A stretch of 64,000 nt of DNA from JAFMJV01 sp034436555. GTDB taxonomy: Bacteria > Chloroflexota > Limnocylindria > Limnocylindrales > CSP1-4. The stretch lies in the NCBI GenBank assembly GCA_034436555.1, contig DAOTUU010000051.1, positions 35,859 to 99,858 of the forward strand, given 5' to 3'. The notes beneath the pieces are model-generated. The model did no database searches and was not told the origin of the DNA. It saw nothing but the letters and a program-made list of their open reading frames with translations. Shown piece by piece: positions 27,155 to 34,905 of the stretch (positions are counted from its first letter, which is position 1; every line of letters starts with the position of its first letter). Position numbers and translations under genes: made by a program.

Positions 27155-28539
27155 GAGCCCTCGTCGTGGGGCGGCACCCGATCGCCAGGGGTGTGGTCGC
27201 GAGCCGGCACGCCGTACACCACGTGTCCGGCCGGGACGTCATGGGTGACCACCGACCCGGCGCCGGTCGCCGCGCCCTCGCCGATCGTGACGGGCGCCCG
27301 GAGGATGGTGTCCGATCCGATGAACGCGCCGTCGCCGATCGTGGTGCGATGCTTGCGCGCGCCGTCGTAGTTGGCCGTGATGGTGCCCGCGCCGATGTTC
27401 ACGCCGGCGCCCACGACCGCGTCCCCGATGTAGCTGAAGTGGTGCTGCTTGGAGCCGGGTCCGATGGTGGCTCCCTTGACCTCCGCGAAGTTGCCCAGTT
27501 CCGCCCGCACGCACACGCGCGACCCCGGCCGCAGGTGCGAGAAGGGCCCGATGCGAACGTCATCCTCCACGACCGCCGACTCGAGCACGCTCGCCCAGAT
27601 CGTGCAGCGCTCGCCGATCTGGCTGTCGCAGATCTGGGATCCCGTCCGGATGATGGAGCCGCGGCCGACGCGCGTCGCGCCGCGCAGCACGACGCCGGGC
27701 TCCAGCAGGACATCCGGGGCGAGCTCCACGGACGCGTCCAGCCAGGCGCTCGCCGGATCCAGCACCGTCACGCCCGCGAGCTGATGGCCCATCACGAGCC
27801 GATCGTGGACGGTCCGCTCGGCGGCCGACAGCTGGACCCGGTCGTTCACGCCCAGCAGCGTCCCATCATCGGCGACCCGATGCGCGGCCACGGCCCGCCC
27901 GTCCGCGGCGGCCATCTGGACCAGCCACGGCAGGTACAGCTCGCCCGTGACCGGTGAGGGCGGCACATCCGGCAGGCGCCGGCGCAGCCACGCCGCGTCG
28001 AACGCGTAGAGTCCCGCGTTGATCTCGCGTCCCGCGAGCTGGGCGGGCGTCGCGTCCCGCGCCTCGACGACGGATGTCACGGCCTCGCCGGTCCGCAGCA
28101 CCCGGCCCAGGCCGCCCGCCTCCGCGACGTCGACCGTGACGAGCGCGACGGCGGCATGCGCGTCCCGACGGGCCGCCACGAGCGCCTCGATGACCGTGGC
28201 CGTCAGCAGCGGCACGTCACCGTTGAGCACGATCACCTCGCCCACATCCGTCCCGATCACCTCGAGCCCGGCCCTGACGGCGTCCGCGGTGCCGCGCGGG
28301 ACATCCTGGAGGGCATAGCGAGCGCGCTCGCCGATGGTCGTCCGGATGGCGCCCGTGGCGGGTGACGTGACCACGACCGCGGACGAGCCGGTGACGGCCT
28401 CCGCGACGTCCAGCACATACCCCAGCATCGGGCGGCCGCACACCGGGTGGAGGACCTTGGGGAGGCTGGAGCGCATCCGGGTGCCAAGGCCGGCGGCCAT
28501 GATCAGGGCCGCGGAGCGCGGCTCAGGAGTCACGTTCAT
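27151..28539 (-). CDS. glmU: bifunctional UDP-GlcNAc pyrophosphorylase / GlcN-1-P acetyltransferase
   Basis: A 462-residue enzyme that acetylates glucosamine-1-phosphate and couples it to UTP, making UDP-GlcNAc for peptidoglycan. The N-terminal uridyltransferase domain starts with LIMAAGLGTRMRS and PKVLHPVCGRPML. From about residue 255 the left-handed beta-helix acetyltransferase domain shows hexapeptide repeats, with GTITANYDGARKHRT and the catalytic-region His in KQHHFSYIGDA. The gene has its own strong promoter in the gap to ridA. GlmM and GlmS are encoded about 13 kb further along the window, so the whole UDP-GlcNAc route is present. Confidence 0.95.
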   Translation of the reverse strand: MNVTPEPRSAALIMAAGLGTRMRSSLPKVLHPVCGRPMLGYVLDVAEAVTGSSAVVVTSPATGAIRTTIGERARYALQDVPRGTADAVRAGLEVIGTDVGEVIVLNGDVPLLTATVIEALVAARRDAHAAVALVTVDVAEAGGLGRVLRTGEAVTSVVEARDATPAQLAGREINAGLYAFDAAWLRRRLPDVPPSPVTGELYLPWLVQMAAADGRAVAAHRVADDGTLLGVNDRVQLSAAERTVHDRLVMGHQLAGVTVLDPASAWLDASVELAPDVLLEPGVVLRGATRVGRGSIIRTGSQICDSQIGERCTIWASVLESAVVEDDVRIGPFSHLRPGSRVCVRAELGNFAEVKGATIGPGSKQHHFSYIGDAVVGAGVNIGAGTITANYDGARKHRTTIGDGAFIGSDTILRAPVTIGEGAATGAGSVVTHDVPAGHVVYGVPARDHTPGDRVPPHDEGS

Positions 28540-28594
28540 CGCGCCGACCGCCGCTCGCAGGCTGATGGAGGGAGTGACGGCATGGGGTCGCCAG

Positions 28595-28624
28595 ACTGTA
28601 CGGGTCGTCCCGCGAGGGTGTCAA
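28595..28624 (-). promoter_or_regulatory. predicted sigma-70 promoter of glmU
   Basis: On the minus strand, TTGACA (28624-28619, a perfect -35) and TACAGT (28600-28595) are 18 bases apart. Transcription would start near 28588, about 49 bases before the glmU ATG. It is the best consensus promoter in the window. Confidence 0.7.
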
Positions 28625-28648
28625 CCGCTTCCGGGGCCGGGCCGCGCC

Positions 28649-29032
28649 TCACGGCCGCTGGGCGATCGCCTCGATCTCCACCCGCGCATCCTTGGGAAGC
28701 TGCCGCACGGCGAAGGTGGAGCGCGCCGGGTAGGGCTCCCGGAAATGCCGGCCGTAGACCTCGTTGAACGCCCCGAAATCGGCCATGTCGGCGAGGAAGC
28801 AGGTGGTCTTGGTGACGTGCTCCAGGCCCAGCCCCGCGGCCGCGAGCACCGCGCGAAGATTGATGAGCGCGCGCTCGGCCTGCTCCGCCACCCCCTCCCC
28901 CACGAGTTGGCCGGTGGCCGGGTCCATGCCCAGCTGGCCGCTGCAGAACACGTGGCTGCCGGAGTCGATCGCCTGGCTGTAGGGGCCGATCGCGCCGGGT
29001 GCGTCAGGGGTGGCGATCCGCTGGTTGGTCAT
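28649..29032 (-). CDS. ridA: RidA family reactive-enamine/imine deaminase
   Basis: A 127-residue protein of the YjgF/YER057c/UK114 family. RidA trimers hydrolyse reactive enamine/imine intermediates released by PLP enzymes such as threonine dehydratase. The N-terminus (PGAIGPYSQAI), the GQLGMDP segment and the C-terminal RSTFAVRQLPKDARVEIEAIA with its conserved substrate-binding Arg are present. The length is normal. It overlaps ispE by four bases and ends the tsaE-to-ridA operon. Confidence 0.93.
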   Translation of the reverse strand: MTNQRIATPDAPGAIGPYSQAIDSGSHVFCSGQLGMDPATGQLVGEGVAEQAERALINLRAVLAAAGLGLEHVTKTTCFLADMADFGAFNEVYGRHFREPYPARSTFAVRQLPKDARVEIEAIAQRP

Positions 29033-29985
29033 CTCGTCGGGGCCTCATCTTCGGTCGGGGAATCGCGGCTGGCCGTGACCCGGACGGTCACGCCCGGTGG
29101 GACGGACGCGGCCCGGGCCGCGTCGACCGCGTCGAGCGCGGCCTCCGGAGAAGGATAGAGCGCATACAGCGTCGATCCCGATCCCGTGAGCAGCACCGGC
29201 CGGGCGAGCGTGCGTTCCAGTGATTCCCGGAGCGCGTCGAGGCGCGGCTCGATGGCGGTCGCGGCAGCCCACAGGTCATTGGCGTCGCGCAGTCGCACCG
29301 CGTGTCCCGCGAGCGCGGGCCCGTCCAGCCCGCGCATCCAGGCGGTGGCGAGCGACGCGACCGCGGCGGCGGCCGCGCCATCGGGTGCGGGCAGCCGATC
29401 GCGGGTCCGGAACACCTCGGGCGTCGCGAGCCCGAAGGACGGGCTCAGCAGCAGCACGCCGATCCTCGAGCGCAGGTCCGGCAGCGGGGTGACGTTCTCC
29501 CCGATGCCCGTGACGAGGGCGGCGCCCGCCCCACCCACGAAGAACGGCACATCGGCACCCAGTCCCGCCGCGACCGCGTGGAGATCCTCGGGAGCGACGG
29601 GCAGGTCCCACGCGGCCCCGCCAAGCCGGAGCGCGGTGGCCGCGTCGGTGCTGCCACCGGCGAGACCCGCGCCCATCGGGATCCGCTTGGCGAGCGAGAC
29701 GAGGAGTCCGGGCAGCGCGGTCCGTCCGCGCCCGTCGGCCCTCGCGCGCAGCGCTGCGACGGCCCGCAGCACGAGGTTCCCGGCCACCGGACAGGCCGGG
29801 TCGTCCACGACGAGCCGGTCGGCACGACCGGCCCCCGCCATCGTGACGGCGAGCGTGTCGACGAGGGCGATCCGCAGGAACACCGAGGACAGCTCGTGAT
29901 AGCCGTCGGGACGGACGCCGGTCAGCCCGAGCCCCAGGTTGACCTTGGCATGCGCGTCACCGACCAGGACCTCGGGCGCCGCCAT
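29029..29985 (-). CDS. ispE: 4-diphosphocytidyl-2-C-methyl-D-erythritol kinase
   Basis: A 318-residue GHMP-family kinase that phosphorylates CDP-methylerythritol in the non-mevalonate isoprenoid pathway. The N-terminal AKVNLGLGLTGVRPDGYHEL segment contains the catalytic Lys and substrate residues; the ATP-binding loop is PMGAGLAGGSTDAA (about residue 100), and the C-terminal GSGSTLYAL motif closes the fold. The ATG at 29985 overlaps the rsmA stop by one base (TGATG). Together with the polyprenyl synthase at 24.8 kb it indicates an MEP-type isoprenoid supply. Confidence 0.94.
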   Translation of the reverse strand: MAAPEVLVGDAHAKVNLGLGLTGVRPDGYHELSSVFLRIALVDTLAVTMAGAGRADRLVVDDPACPVAGNLVLRAVAALRARADGRGRTALPGLLVSLAKRIPMGAGLAGGSTDAATALRLGGAAWDLPVAPEDLHAVAAGLGADVPFFVGGAGAALVTGIGENVTPLPDLRSRIGVLLLSPSFGLATPEVFRTRDRLPAPDGAAAAAVASLATAWMRGLDGPALAGHAVRLRDANDLWAAATAIEPRLDALRESLERTLARPVLLTGSGSTLYALYPSPEAALDAVDAARAASVPPGVTVRVTASRDSPTEDEAPTR

Positions 29986-30869
29986 CAGCGTGCGGAGGCG
30001 GCGTCGATCGGGCCCAGCGCGTCTGCCAGCGCCAGCCACTCCTCCACCGAGAGCGTCTGGGGCCGCCGGTCATCCGCGATGCCGACCGTCGCGAGGGCAG
30101 CCGCGATGCGCGTCCGGCCGACCTCGGGCAGCTGGCGGGGCAGCACGTTGTGCAGCATCTTGCGCCGCTCGCGGAAGGCCGCCTGGACGAGGCGCCACAG
30201 TCCGGCCTCCCGGTCTGCGGACAGTCGTCGGGGGCGCGTCTCGCCCACGAGCACCGCGGACTCGACCGACGGGGCCGGCTCGAAGGCGCGGGCGGGCACG
30301 ACCCGCACCACCGACACGCTCGCGTGGTACTGTACGAACACCGACAGGTAGCTGGTGTCGCCGGGCCGGGCGGCGACGCGCTCGGCGACCTCGCGCTGGA
30401 GCATCAGCACGAAGCGCTCAGGGCGCGGCTCGGCATCGAGGACCCGGTGGAGGACGGGGCTCGTGATGTGATACGGCAGGTTCGCGACGAGATCCCAGGG
30501 CGCCACCACCAGGTCCTCGAGTCGCTGGTCCAGGACGTCGCCCGCCACGAGGCGGAAGCGGGCGACCTCGCCCAGCCGATCCCGCAGGTGCGCCTGGAGG
30601 CGTGGATCGACCTCCACCGCCGTCACGTCCGCCCCGGCCCGGAGAAGGGCTCCCGTGAGGATGCCGATGCCGGGCCCCACCTCGAGCACCCGCCGGCCGG
30701 GCGTCACCCGCGCGGCGGCGACGATCGCATCGAGCACCTCGCCGTCCACCAGGTGGTTCTGGCTGAGTCGCTTGAGGGCACCCAGCCGATGGCGCCGCAA
30801 GTATCGCTCCACCTCCGCCGCGCCGAGGTGGACGCTGTCGAGCTCCGCGAGCGGGTCCGCGGACGCCAT
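29985..30869 (-). CDS. rsmA: 16S rRNA (adenine-N6,N6) dimethyltransferase
   Basis: A 294-residue KsgA/RsmA enzyme that dimethylates two adjacent adenines in helix 45 of 16S rRNA late in 30S assembly. The N-terminal QNHLVD and the SAM loop VLEVGPGIGILTGALL (about residue 62), the acidic VEVD, and the catalytic NLPYHITSPVL motif are all present. The C-terminal helical domain is complete. The ATG at 30869 overlaps the tsaD stop (TGATG). The unusually long N-terminus of about 30 residues before the core may include non-conserved sequence. Confidence 0.95.
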   Translation of the reverse strand: MASADPLAELDSVHLGAAEVERYLRRHRLGALKRLSQNHLVDGEVLDAIVAAARVTPGRRVLEVGPGIGILTGALLRAGADVTAVEVDPRLQAHLRDRLGEVARFRLVAGDVLDQRLEDLVVAPWDLVANLPYHITSPVLHRVLDAEPRPERFVLMLQREVAERVAARPGDTSYLSVFVQYHASVSVVRVVPARAFEPAPSVESAVLVGETRPRRLSADREAGLWRLVQAAFRERRKMLHNVLPRQLPEVGRTRIAAALATVGIADDRRPQTLSVEEWLALADALGPIDAASAR

Positions 30870-31969
30870 CAGGAGGCCAGCCGGAGAGACGGGCGCGCAT
30901 CGAGGTCGATGCCTGCCCGTACGCCCGCCCGGTACCGCCACCAGCCCGCCGCGCCGATCATCGCCGCATTGTCGGTGCACAGCCCCGGCCGCGGAACCAC
31001 GAGCGGGATGCCCAGCGCCGCGGCACCCCCGGCCACGCGCGCCCGGAGCTCCGTGTTCGCCGCCACGCCGCCCCCCAGGACGATGCTCCGGACGTCGCGA
31101 CGCTGCGCGGCCCGGATGGTCTTGGTCGCGAGGACGTCCGTCACGGAGTCCTGGAACGCCCAGGCGAGCTCCGCCACGAGATCGTCGGGAAGCATCGACC
31201 CGTCGGGTTCGCCCGTGGCGGGGTCTCCGCCCAGCGCCTCCGCGACGGCCCGCCGAGCAGCCGTCTTGAGGCCGCTGAAGCTGAAGTCGTCGGTGTCGCC
31301 CTGCCACGCCCGCGGGAACCGTCGGTCGCGGCGGGTGGCCCGTTCCGCCGCGGCGGCGATCGCGGGACCTCCCGGATAGCCCAGGCCGAGCAGCCGGCCG
31401 ACCTTGTCGAACGCCTCGCCCGCCGCATCGTCGACCGTGCCGCCCAGACGGACGTAGTCCAGGTGGTCCCGGATGTGCACCAGGAAGGTGTGGCCGCCGC
31501 TGACCACGAGGCCCACGGCGGGCAGCGGCGGCTCGGGCCGCGCAGGCTCGTCGGGGTCCAGCAGCCACGCCGCGTAGAGGTGTCCCTCGTGGTGGTTCAC
31601 CGGCACCAGCGGCAGGTCGTGGAGCCAGGCCAGCGTGCGCGCCATCGTGATGCCCACGAGCAGCGAGCCCGCGAGGCCGGGGCCCTCGGTGACCGCGATC
31701 GCCTCGATGCCCGACAGTCCCTCCGCGCCGGCCCGACGGCAGGCCTCGTCGAGCACCGGGATCATCCAGCGGAGATGGGCGCGCGCGGCCGCCTCGGGCA
31801 CGATCCCCCCGGTGGCCGCATGGAGCGCGACCTGGCTCGCGATGACGTCGGCGTGGATGCGCCGGCCCCGCTCCACGACGGCGACCGCGGTCTCGTCACA
31901 GGATGTCTCGATGGCGAGGATCCGGCCGGTGCCGGACCGCGCCAGGTCCCCGCCGCCCCGCGGGGTCAC
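30869..31969 (-). CDS. tsaD: tRNA N6-adenosine threonylcarbamoyltransferase
   Basis: A 366-residue TsaD/Kae1 protein, the catalytic subunit that transfers threonylcarbamoyl to A37 of ANN-decoding tRNAs. The N-terminal ETSCDET motif, the metal-binding NHHEGH (about residue 130), and the ASKHA-type phosphate loops GLVVSGGHT and GGGVAANTELR are visible. The GTG at 31969 is chosen because it overlaps the rimI stop (GTGA), leaving about 20 residues before the conserved core. TsaB and TsaE partners are encoded just upstream, completing the bacterial t6A transfer machinery except for TsaC. Confidence 0.95.
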   Translation of the reverse strand: MTPRGGGDLARSGTGRILAIETSCDETAVAVVERGRRIHADVIASQVALHAATGGIVPEAAARAHLRWMIPVLDEACRRAGAEGLSGIEAIAVTEGPGLAGSLLVGITMARTLAWLHDLPLVPVNHHEGHLYAAWLLDPDEPARPEPPLPAVGLVVSGGHTFLVHIRDHLDYVRLGGTVDDAAGEAFDKVGRLLGLGYPGGPAIAAAAERATRRDRRFPRAWQGDTDDFSFSGLKTAARRAVAEALGGDPATGEPDGSMLPDDLVAELAWAFQDSVTDVLATKTIRAAQRRDVRSIVLGGGVAANTELRARVAGGAAALGIPLVVPRPGLCTDNAAMIGAAGWWRYRAGVRAGIDLDARPSLRLAS

Positions 31970-32526
31970 GCGCCGGCTCCCGGACCGGCAGGCCCGGCCG
32001 CCTCGGCGGGCATGTCCAGCCGGGCGCGCGCCGCCGCGATGCGCGCGACCATCGCGGGCGACTCGATGGGGTCGGTGGTCATGATCAGGGCGTCCTCGCC
32101 GTTGTCCGAGTAGTACCGCGGCCGGACGCCCACCGGCCGGAAGCCGAACGACTGGTAGAGCGTCCGGGCGGCGATGTTGGAGAGCCGCACCTCGAGCGTC
32201 AGGACATGCGCGCCCACCTCCGCCGAAAGCTCCACCAGCGCCAGCATCAGGCGCGCCCCGATGCCCCGGCGGCGCCACGCGGGGAGCACCGCGAACGTGG
32301 TCACGTGGGCCTCGTCCACCATCAGCCAGATGCCACCGTAGGCGACCGTGCGTGCACCGGCCCGGACCACGAGATAGCGCGCCAGCCGGTTGGTCTCGAG
32401 CTCCTGGCGGAACGCGTAGGCGGGCCAGGGCACCGGGAACGACACCCGCTCGATCTCGTGGACCGCGGGGATGTCGGAGATGGTCATCGGCGCCACGCGC
32501 AGCGGCTCCCCGTCCACGGCGATCAC
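31966..32526 (-). CDS. rimI: GNAT-family ribosomal protein bS18/TsaD-locus acetyltransferase RimI
   Basis: A 186-residue N-acetyltransferase. The acetyl-CoA loop reads RRRGIGARLM (about residue 88), and the later LEVRLSNIAARTLYQSFGF stretch matches RimI. RimI acetylates protein N-termini; in E. coli the target is ribosomal protein S18. Its place between tsaB and tsaD is the usual actinobacterial and Chloroflexota order. It overlaps both neighbours by four bases. A Pro/Ala-rich tail of about 20 residues after the fold is not conserved. Confidence 0.9.
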   Translation of the reverse strand: MIAVDGEPLRVAPMTISDIPAVHEIERVSFPVPWPAYAFRQELETNRLARYLVVRAGARTVAYGGIWLMVDEAHVTTFAVLPAWRRRGIGARLMLALVELSAEVGAHVLTLEVRLSNIAARTLYQSFGFRPVGVRPRYYSDNGEDALIMTTDPIESPAMVARIAAARARLDMPAEAAGPAGPGAGA

Positions 32527-33233
32527 CGTAGCGCCGGCATCCAGCCCGCGGCATCACCCGGCGTGACGCCCCGCGGCAGCGCCACGTACAGCGGCACGAG
32601 CGTGGCGACGTCGTCGGGCGCGCCGTCGGCAAGTCGCCGCTCGAGCAGCGCCAGGAGCGCGGGTCCGAGGCCCGACCTGGCCCGCTCGCCCGACTCGGCC
32701 GGGTCGCTGCCGCCGGGGCCGCGCACGCCAGCCAGGCGGGCCGGATCGGCGCCCAGCGCGATCGTGGGTCGCGTGCCCAGGAGCGCCCGGAGATCCGTGT
32801 CGGGCGGCACCAGTCGGACACCCTCTCCGGGCAGTGCCAGGTAGTGATCGCGCGCGCCGGCCGCCTGCACCACGGCGATCTCCTCGGCCTCCACGCCCTG
32901 CGCCGAGGCCGCCACCCGCAGGGCGTCCACGGTCGGGATGCCCACGAGTCCCACACCCAGCGACCAGGCCAGCGTCTTGGCGGTCGAGAGTCCCACGCGG
33001 AGCCCCGTGAAGCTGCCCGGCCCGGTGCCGCAGCCGACCGCCGCGAGGTCGCGCGCCGCGATCTCAGCACCCTCGAGGATGGCGGCGAGGCGGATGCCCA
33101 GCGCCGCCGCTCCACGCTCGGGCACCGATGCCGAGCCATCACGGATCGGGCCGCCGGGGTGCGCGCGCACTGCCACGACGGTGCGGTCGGTGGCGGTGTC
33201 GAGCACGAGCAGAGCGCGCCGGTCAGGCGTCAT
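32523..33233 (-). CDS. tsaB: tRNA threonylcarbamoyladenosine biosynthesis protein TsaB
   Basis: A 236-residue paralogue of TsaD that forms the TsaBDE complex and is needed for t6A formation, but lacks the catalytic metal site. The N-terminal LLVLDTATDRTVVAV motif, the GCGTGPGSFTGLRVGLSTAK segment (about residues 72-91) and the LPGEG region fit TsaB. The start ATG at 33233 gives the expected N-terminus and overlaps tsaE by 11 bases; a longer frame up to 33386 runs antisense-like inside tsaE and is rejected. Confidence 0.92.
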   Translation of the reverse strand: MTPDRRALLVLDTATDRTVVAVRAHPGGPIRDGSASVPERGAAALGIRLAAILEGAEIAARDLAAVGCGTGPGSFTGLRVGLSTAKTLAWSLGVGLVGIPTVDALRVAASAQGVEAEEIAVVQAAGARDHYLALPGEGVRLVPPDTDLRALLGTRPTIALGADPARLAGVRGPGGSDPAESGERARSGLGPALLALLERRLADGAPDDVATLVPLYVALPRGVTPGDAAGWMPALR

Positions 33234-33759
33234 CCGCGTCGTCCCATGTGTCGCGCGCATCGGCAGACCACGCCGCGAGCGCGTCGAGGAGGCGCGCGTG
33301 GCGCCCGTCCGCGACCGCCGACACCTCGATCGTGCGCCGCGTGTCGCCGTCGGGGGTGATGACCACCCTGAGGTGATCCCCGTCAAGGGACGGGTCGAGG
33401 CGGTCCGCCCACTCGATGACGGTCAGCCCCGCATCCTCGCGCTCGTCGAGCATCCCGCTGACCACGGCCTCATCGGAACCCGACAGACGGTACAGGTCCA
33501 GGTGGAACAGCGGCAGCCGGCCCTCGTGCTCCGCCATCAGGGCGAAGCTCGGGCTGGTCACCTCGTCGGCCACGCCCAGTCCCACCCCGACCCCCTTGGC
33601 CAGCTGGGTCTTGCCGGAGCCGAGGGGGCCCAGCAGCCACAGCCGGTCACCCGGGCACGCGACGGCCCCCAGCAGCGCGCCGATGGCGCGCGTGGCGGCG
33701 GCGGAGGACGAGCGGAGCCGGACCGACCGGATGGCCGGCTCCGGGACGGATCGGGTCAC
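33223..33759 (-). CDS. tsaE: tRNA threonylcarbamoyladenosine biosynthesis ATPase TsaE
   Basis: A 178-residue P-loop ATPase of the YjeE family that regulates the TsaBD complex. Walker A is GPLGSGKTQLAKG (about residues 44-56), followed by VTSPSFAL and the HLDLYRL Walker B-like region, all family-typical. The C-terminal part contains IEWADRLDP, also conserved. It is the first of the tsaE-tsaB-rimI-tsaD run and follows the 378-residue uncharacterised gene by nine bases. Confidence 0.93.
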   Translation of the reverse strand: MTRSVPEPAIRSVRLRSSSAAATRAIGALLGAVACPGDRLWLLGPLGSGKTQLAKGVGVGLGVADEVTSPSFALMAEHEGRLPLFHLDLYRLSGSDEAVVSGMLDEREDAGLTVIEWADRLDPSLDGDHLRVVITPDGDTRRTIEVSAVADGRHARLLDALAAWSADARDTWDDADDA

Positions 33760-33768
33760 GCAGACACG

Positions 33769-34905
33769 TTACCGAAGCCGCTCCAGGTCGGACAGGGGCA
33801 CGGTGCGTCGGCGAGGCGACCCGTCCGCGCCCGTCTCCTCGATGAAGCCGCTGGCGAGGTACTGCCCACCGGAGCGACGCATGGGCCCCGCGAGGCCCAC
33901 CAGCCGCGCCACGCGGCCGGTCCCCTCCCCGGCCGTGATGCGCACCGCGTCAGGGTCATGCACCGGGACGTCCAGGGTGCCCGGGTCGCCGCCGATCACG
34001 GCCAGGCAGGAATCGGGCACCAGGCCGACCGGCCTGCCGGATGCCGCGCGGAGCAGCTCCCAGGCGAGGGTCGGCAGGACGCGGCGACCATACCCGTCGA
34101 GCGCCAGGACCGCGAACGGGGTGGTCACATGGAGCGCGGCGCGCTGGCGCTGATCCGACTCCTCGAGCTGGCGCAGCTCGCGGCCCACGAGGCCACCGCA
34201 GATGATCCCCGCGACCCCGATGGCCCGCGCGCGGGTCAGCGCCTCGATGTCCAGGCGAGCCCCCGCCACGAGGATGCTGCCGGCCGCCGCGATGTCGACC
34301 GCCGAGGCTCGCAGCTCCATGCCGGGCTCCGCGACGCCCAGCATCAGGCGTCCCTGGACCGGCTGACCCCAGGCGACCCGGCCCACCACTCCCACGCCGT
34401 CGGCGCGGACCCCGAGGCGACCGTCATCCTGCTCCTCGACCACCCCGTCCACGGGGCAGGCCAGGACCTGGGGCGTGCGGCCCAGCGCGATGCGCGCGAC
34501 GCCGTCGGATCCCGCGTACAGCAGGCGCGCGCGGTCTCCGGGCCGCGCCTGAGACCGGCCGATGGGCGCACCCGTCGGCAGCCACTCCATGTCCACGTCG
34601 TCGCCTGGCTCGAGCATCGCGATGGGTCCGCGCGCCGGCACCTCCAGGAGGTACGTCTCGCGACACTGCTCCACGACCGGCTGCCCGCTGCTGACCGCGT
34701 CTCCCGCCGCCACCAGCGCGCGATCGGCCGGATGCAGCCGGACCCGGACGAGCGGCCTCTCGGGGAACGGCTCGGCACCCGCCAGGAATCGCACCAGGTC
34801 GGGAGCCGCCCCTCCGGCGCGCCCATGCCGCCGATCGGCCCGACCGCCGCGACCCGGCCGGCGCGCCGCCGGGGCCCCCAGGGTCGGATCCTCCGCGGGC
34901 GTCAT
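33769..34905 (-). CDS. conserved hypothetical protein, partner of the GlmL-like gene
   Basis: A 378-residue soluble protein that I cannot assign to a named function. The first 35 residues are low-complexity Gly/Arg/Ala. The rest appears to be beta-rich, with segments such as PIAMLEPGDDVDMEW that resemble small barrel (lipoyl/KOW-like) folds, then a region with ARAIGVAGIICGGLVGREL and a C-terminal VHDPDAVRITAGEGTGRVARLVGL. Similar proteins occur next to MutL/GlmL-like ATPases in other Chloroflexota, as far as I recall. The ATG at 34905 overlaps the upstream stop by four bases, which supports a functional pair. A role in cell-wall or cofactor metabolism is only a guess. Confidence 0.7.
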   Translation of the reverse strand: MTPAEDPTLGAPAARRPGRGGRADRRHGRAGGAAPDLVRFLAGAEPFPERPLVRVRLHPADRALVAAGDAVSSGQPVVEQCRETYLLEVPARGPIAMLEPGDDVDMEWLPTGAPIGRSQARPGDRARLLYAGSDGVARIALGRTPQVLACPVDGVVEEQDDGRLGVRADGVGVVGRVAWGQPVQGRLMLGVAEPGMELRASAVDIAAAGSILVAGARLDIEALTRARAIGVAGIICGGLVGRELRQLEESDQRQRAALHVTTPFAVLALDGYGRRVLPTLAWELLRAASGRPVGLVPDSCLAVIGGDPGTLDVPVHDPDAVRITAGEGTGRVARLVGLAGPMRRSGGQYLASGFIEETGADGSPRRRTVPLSDLERLR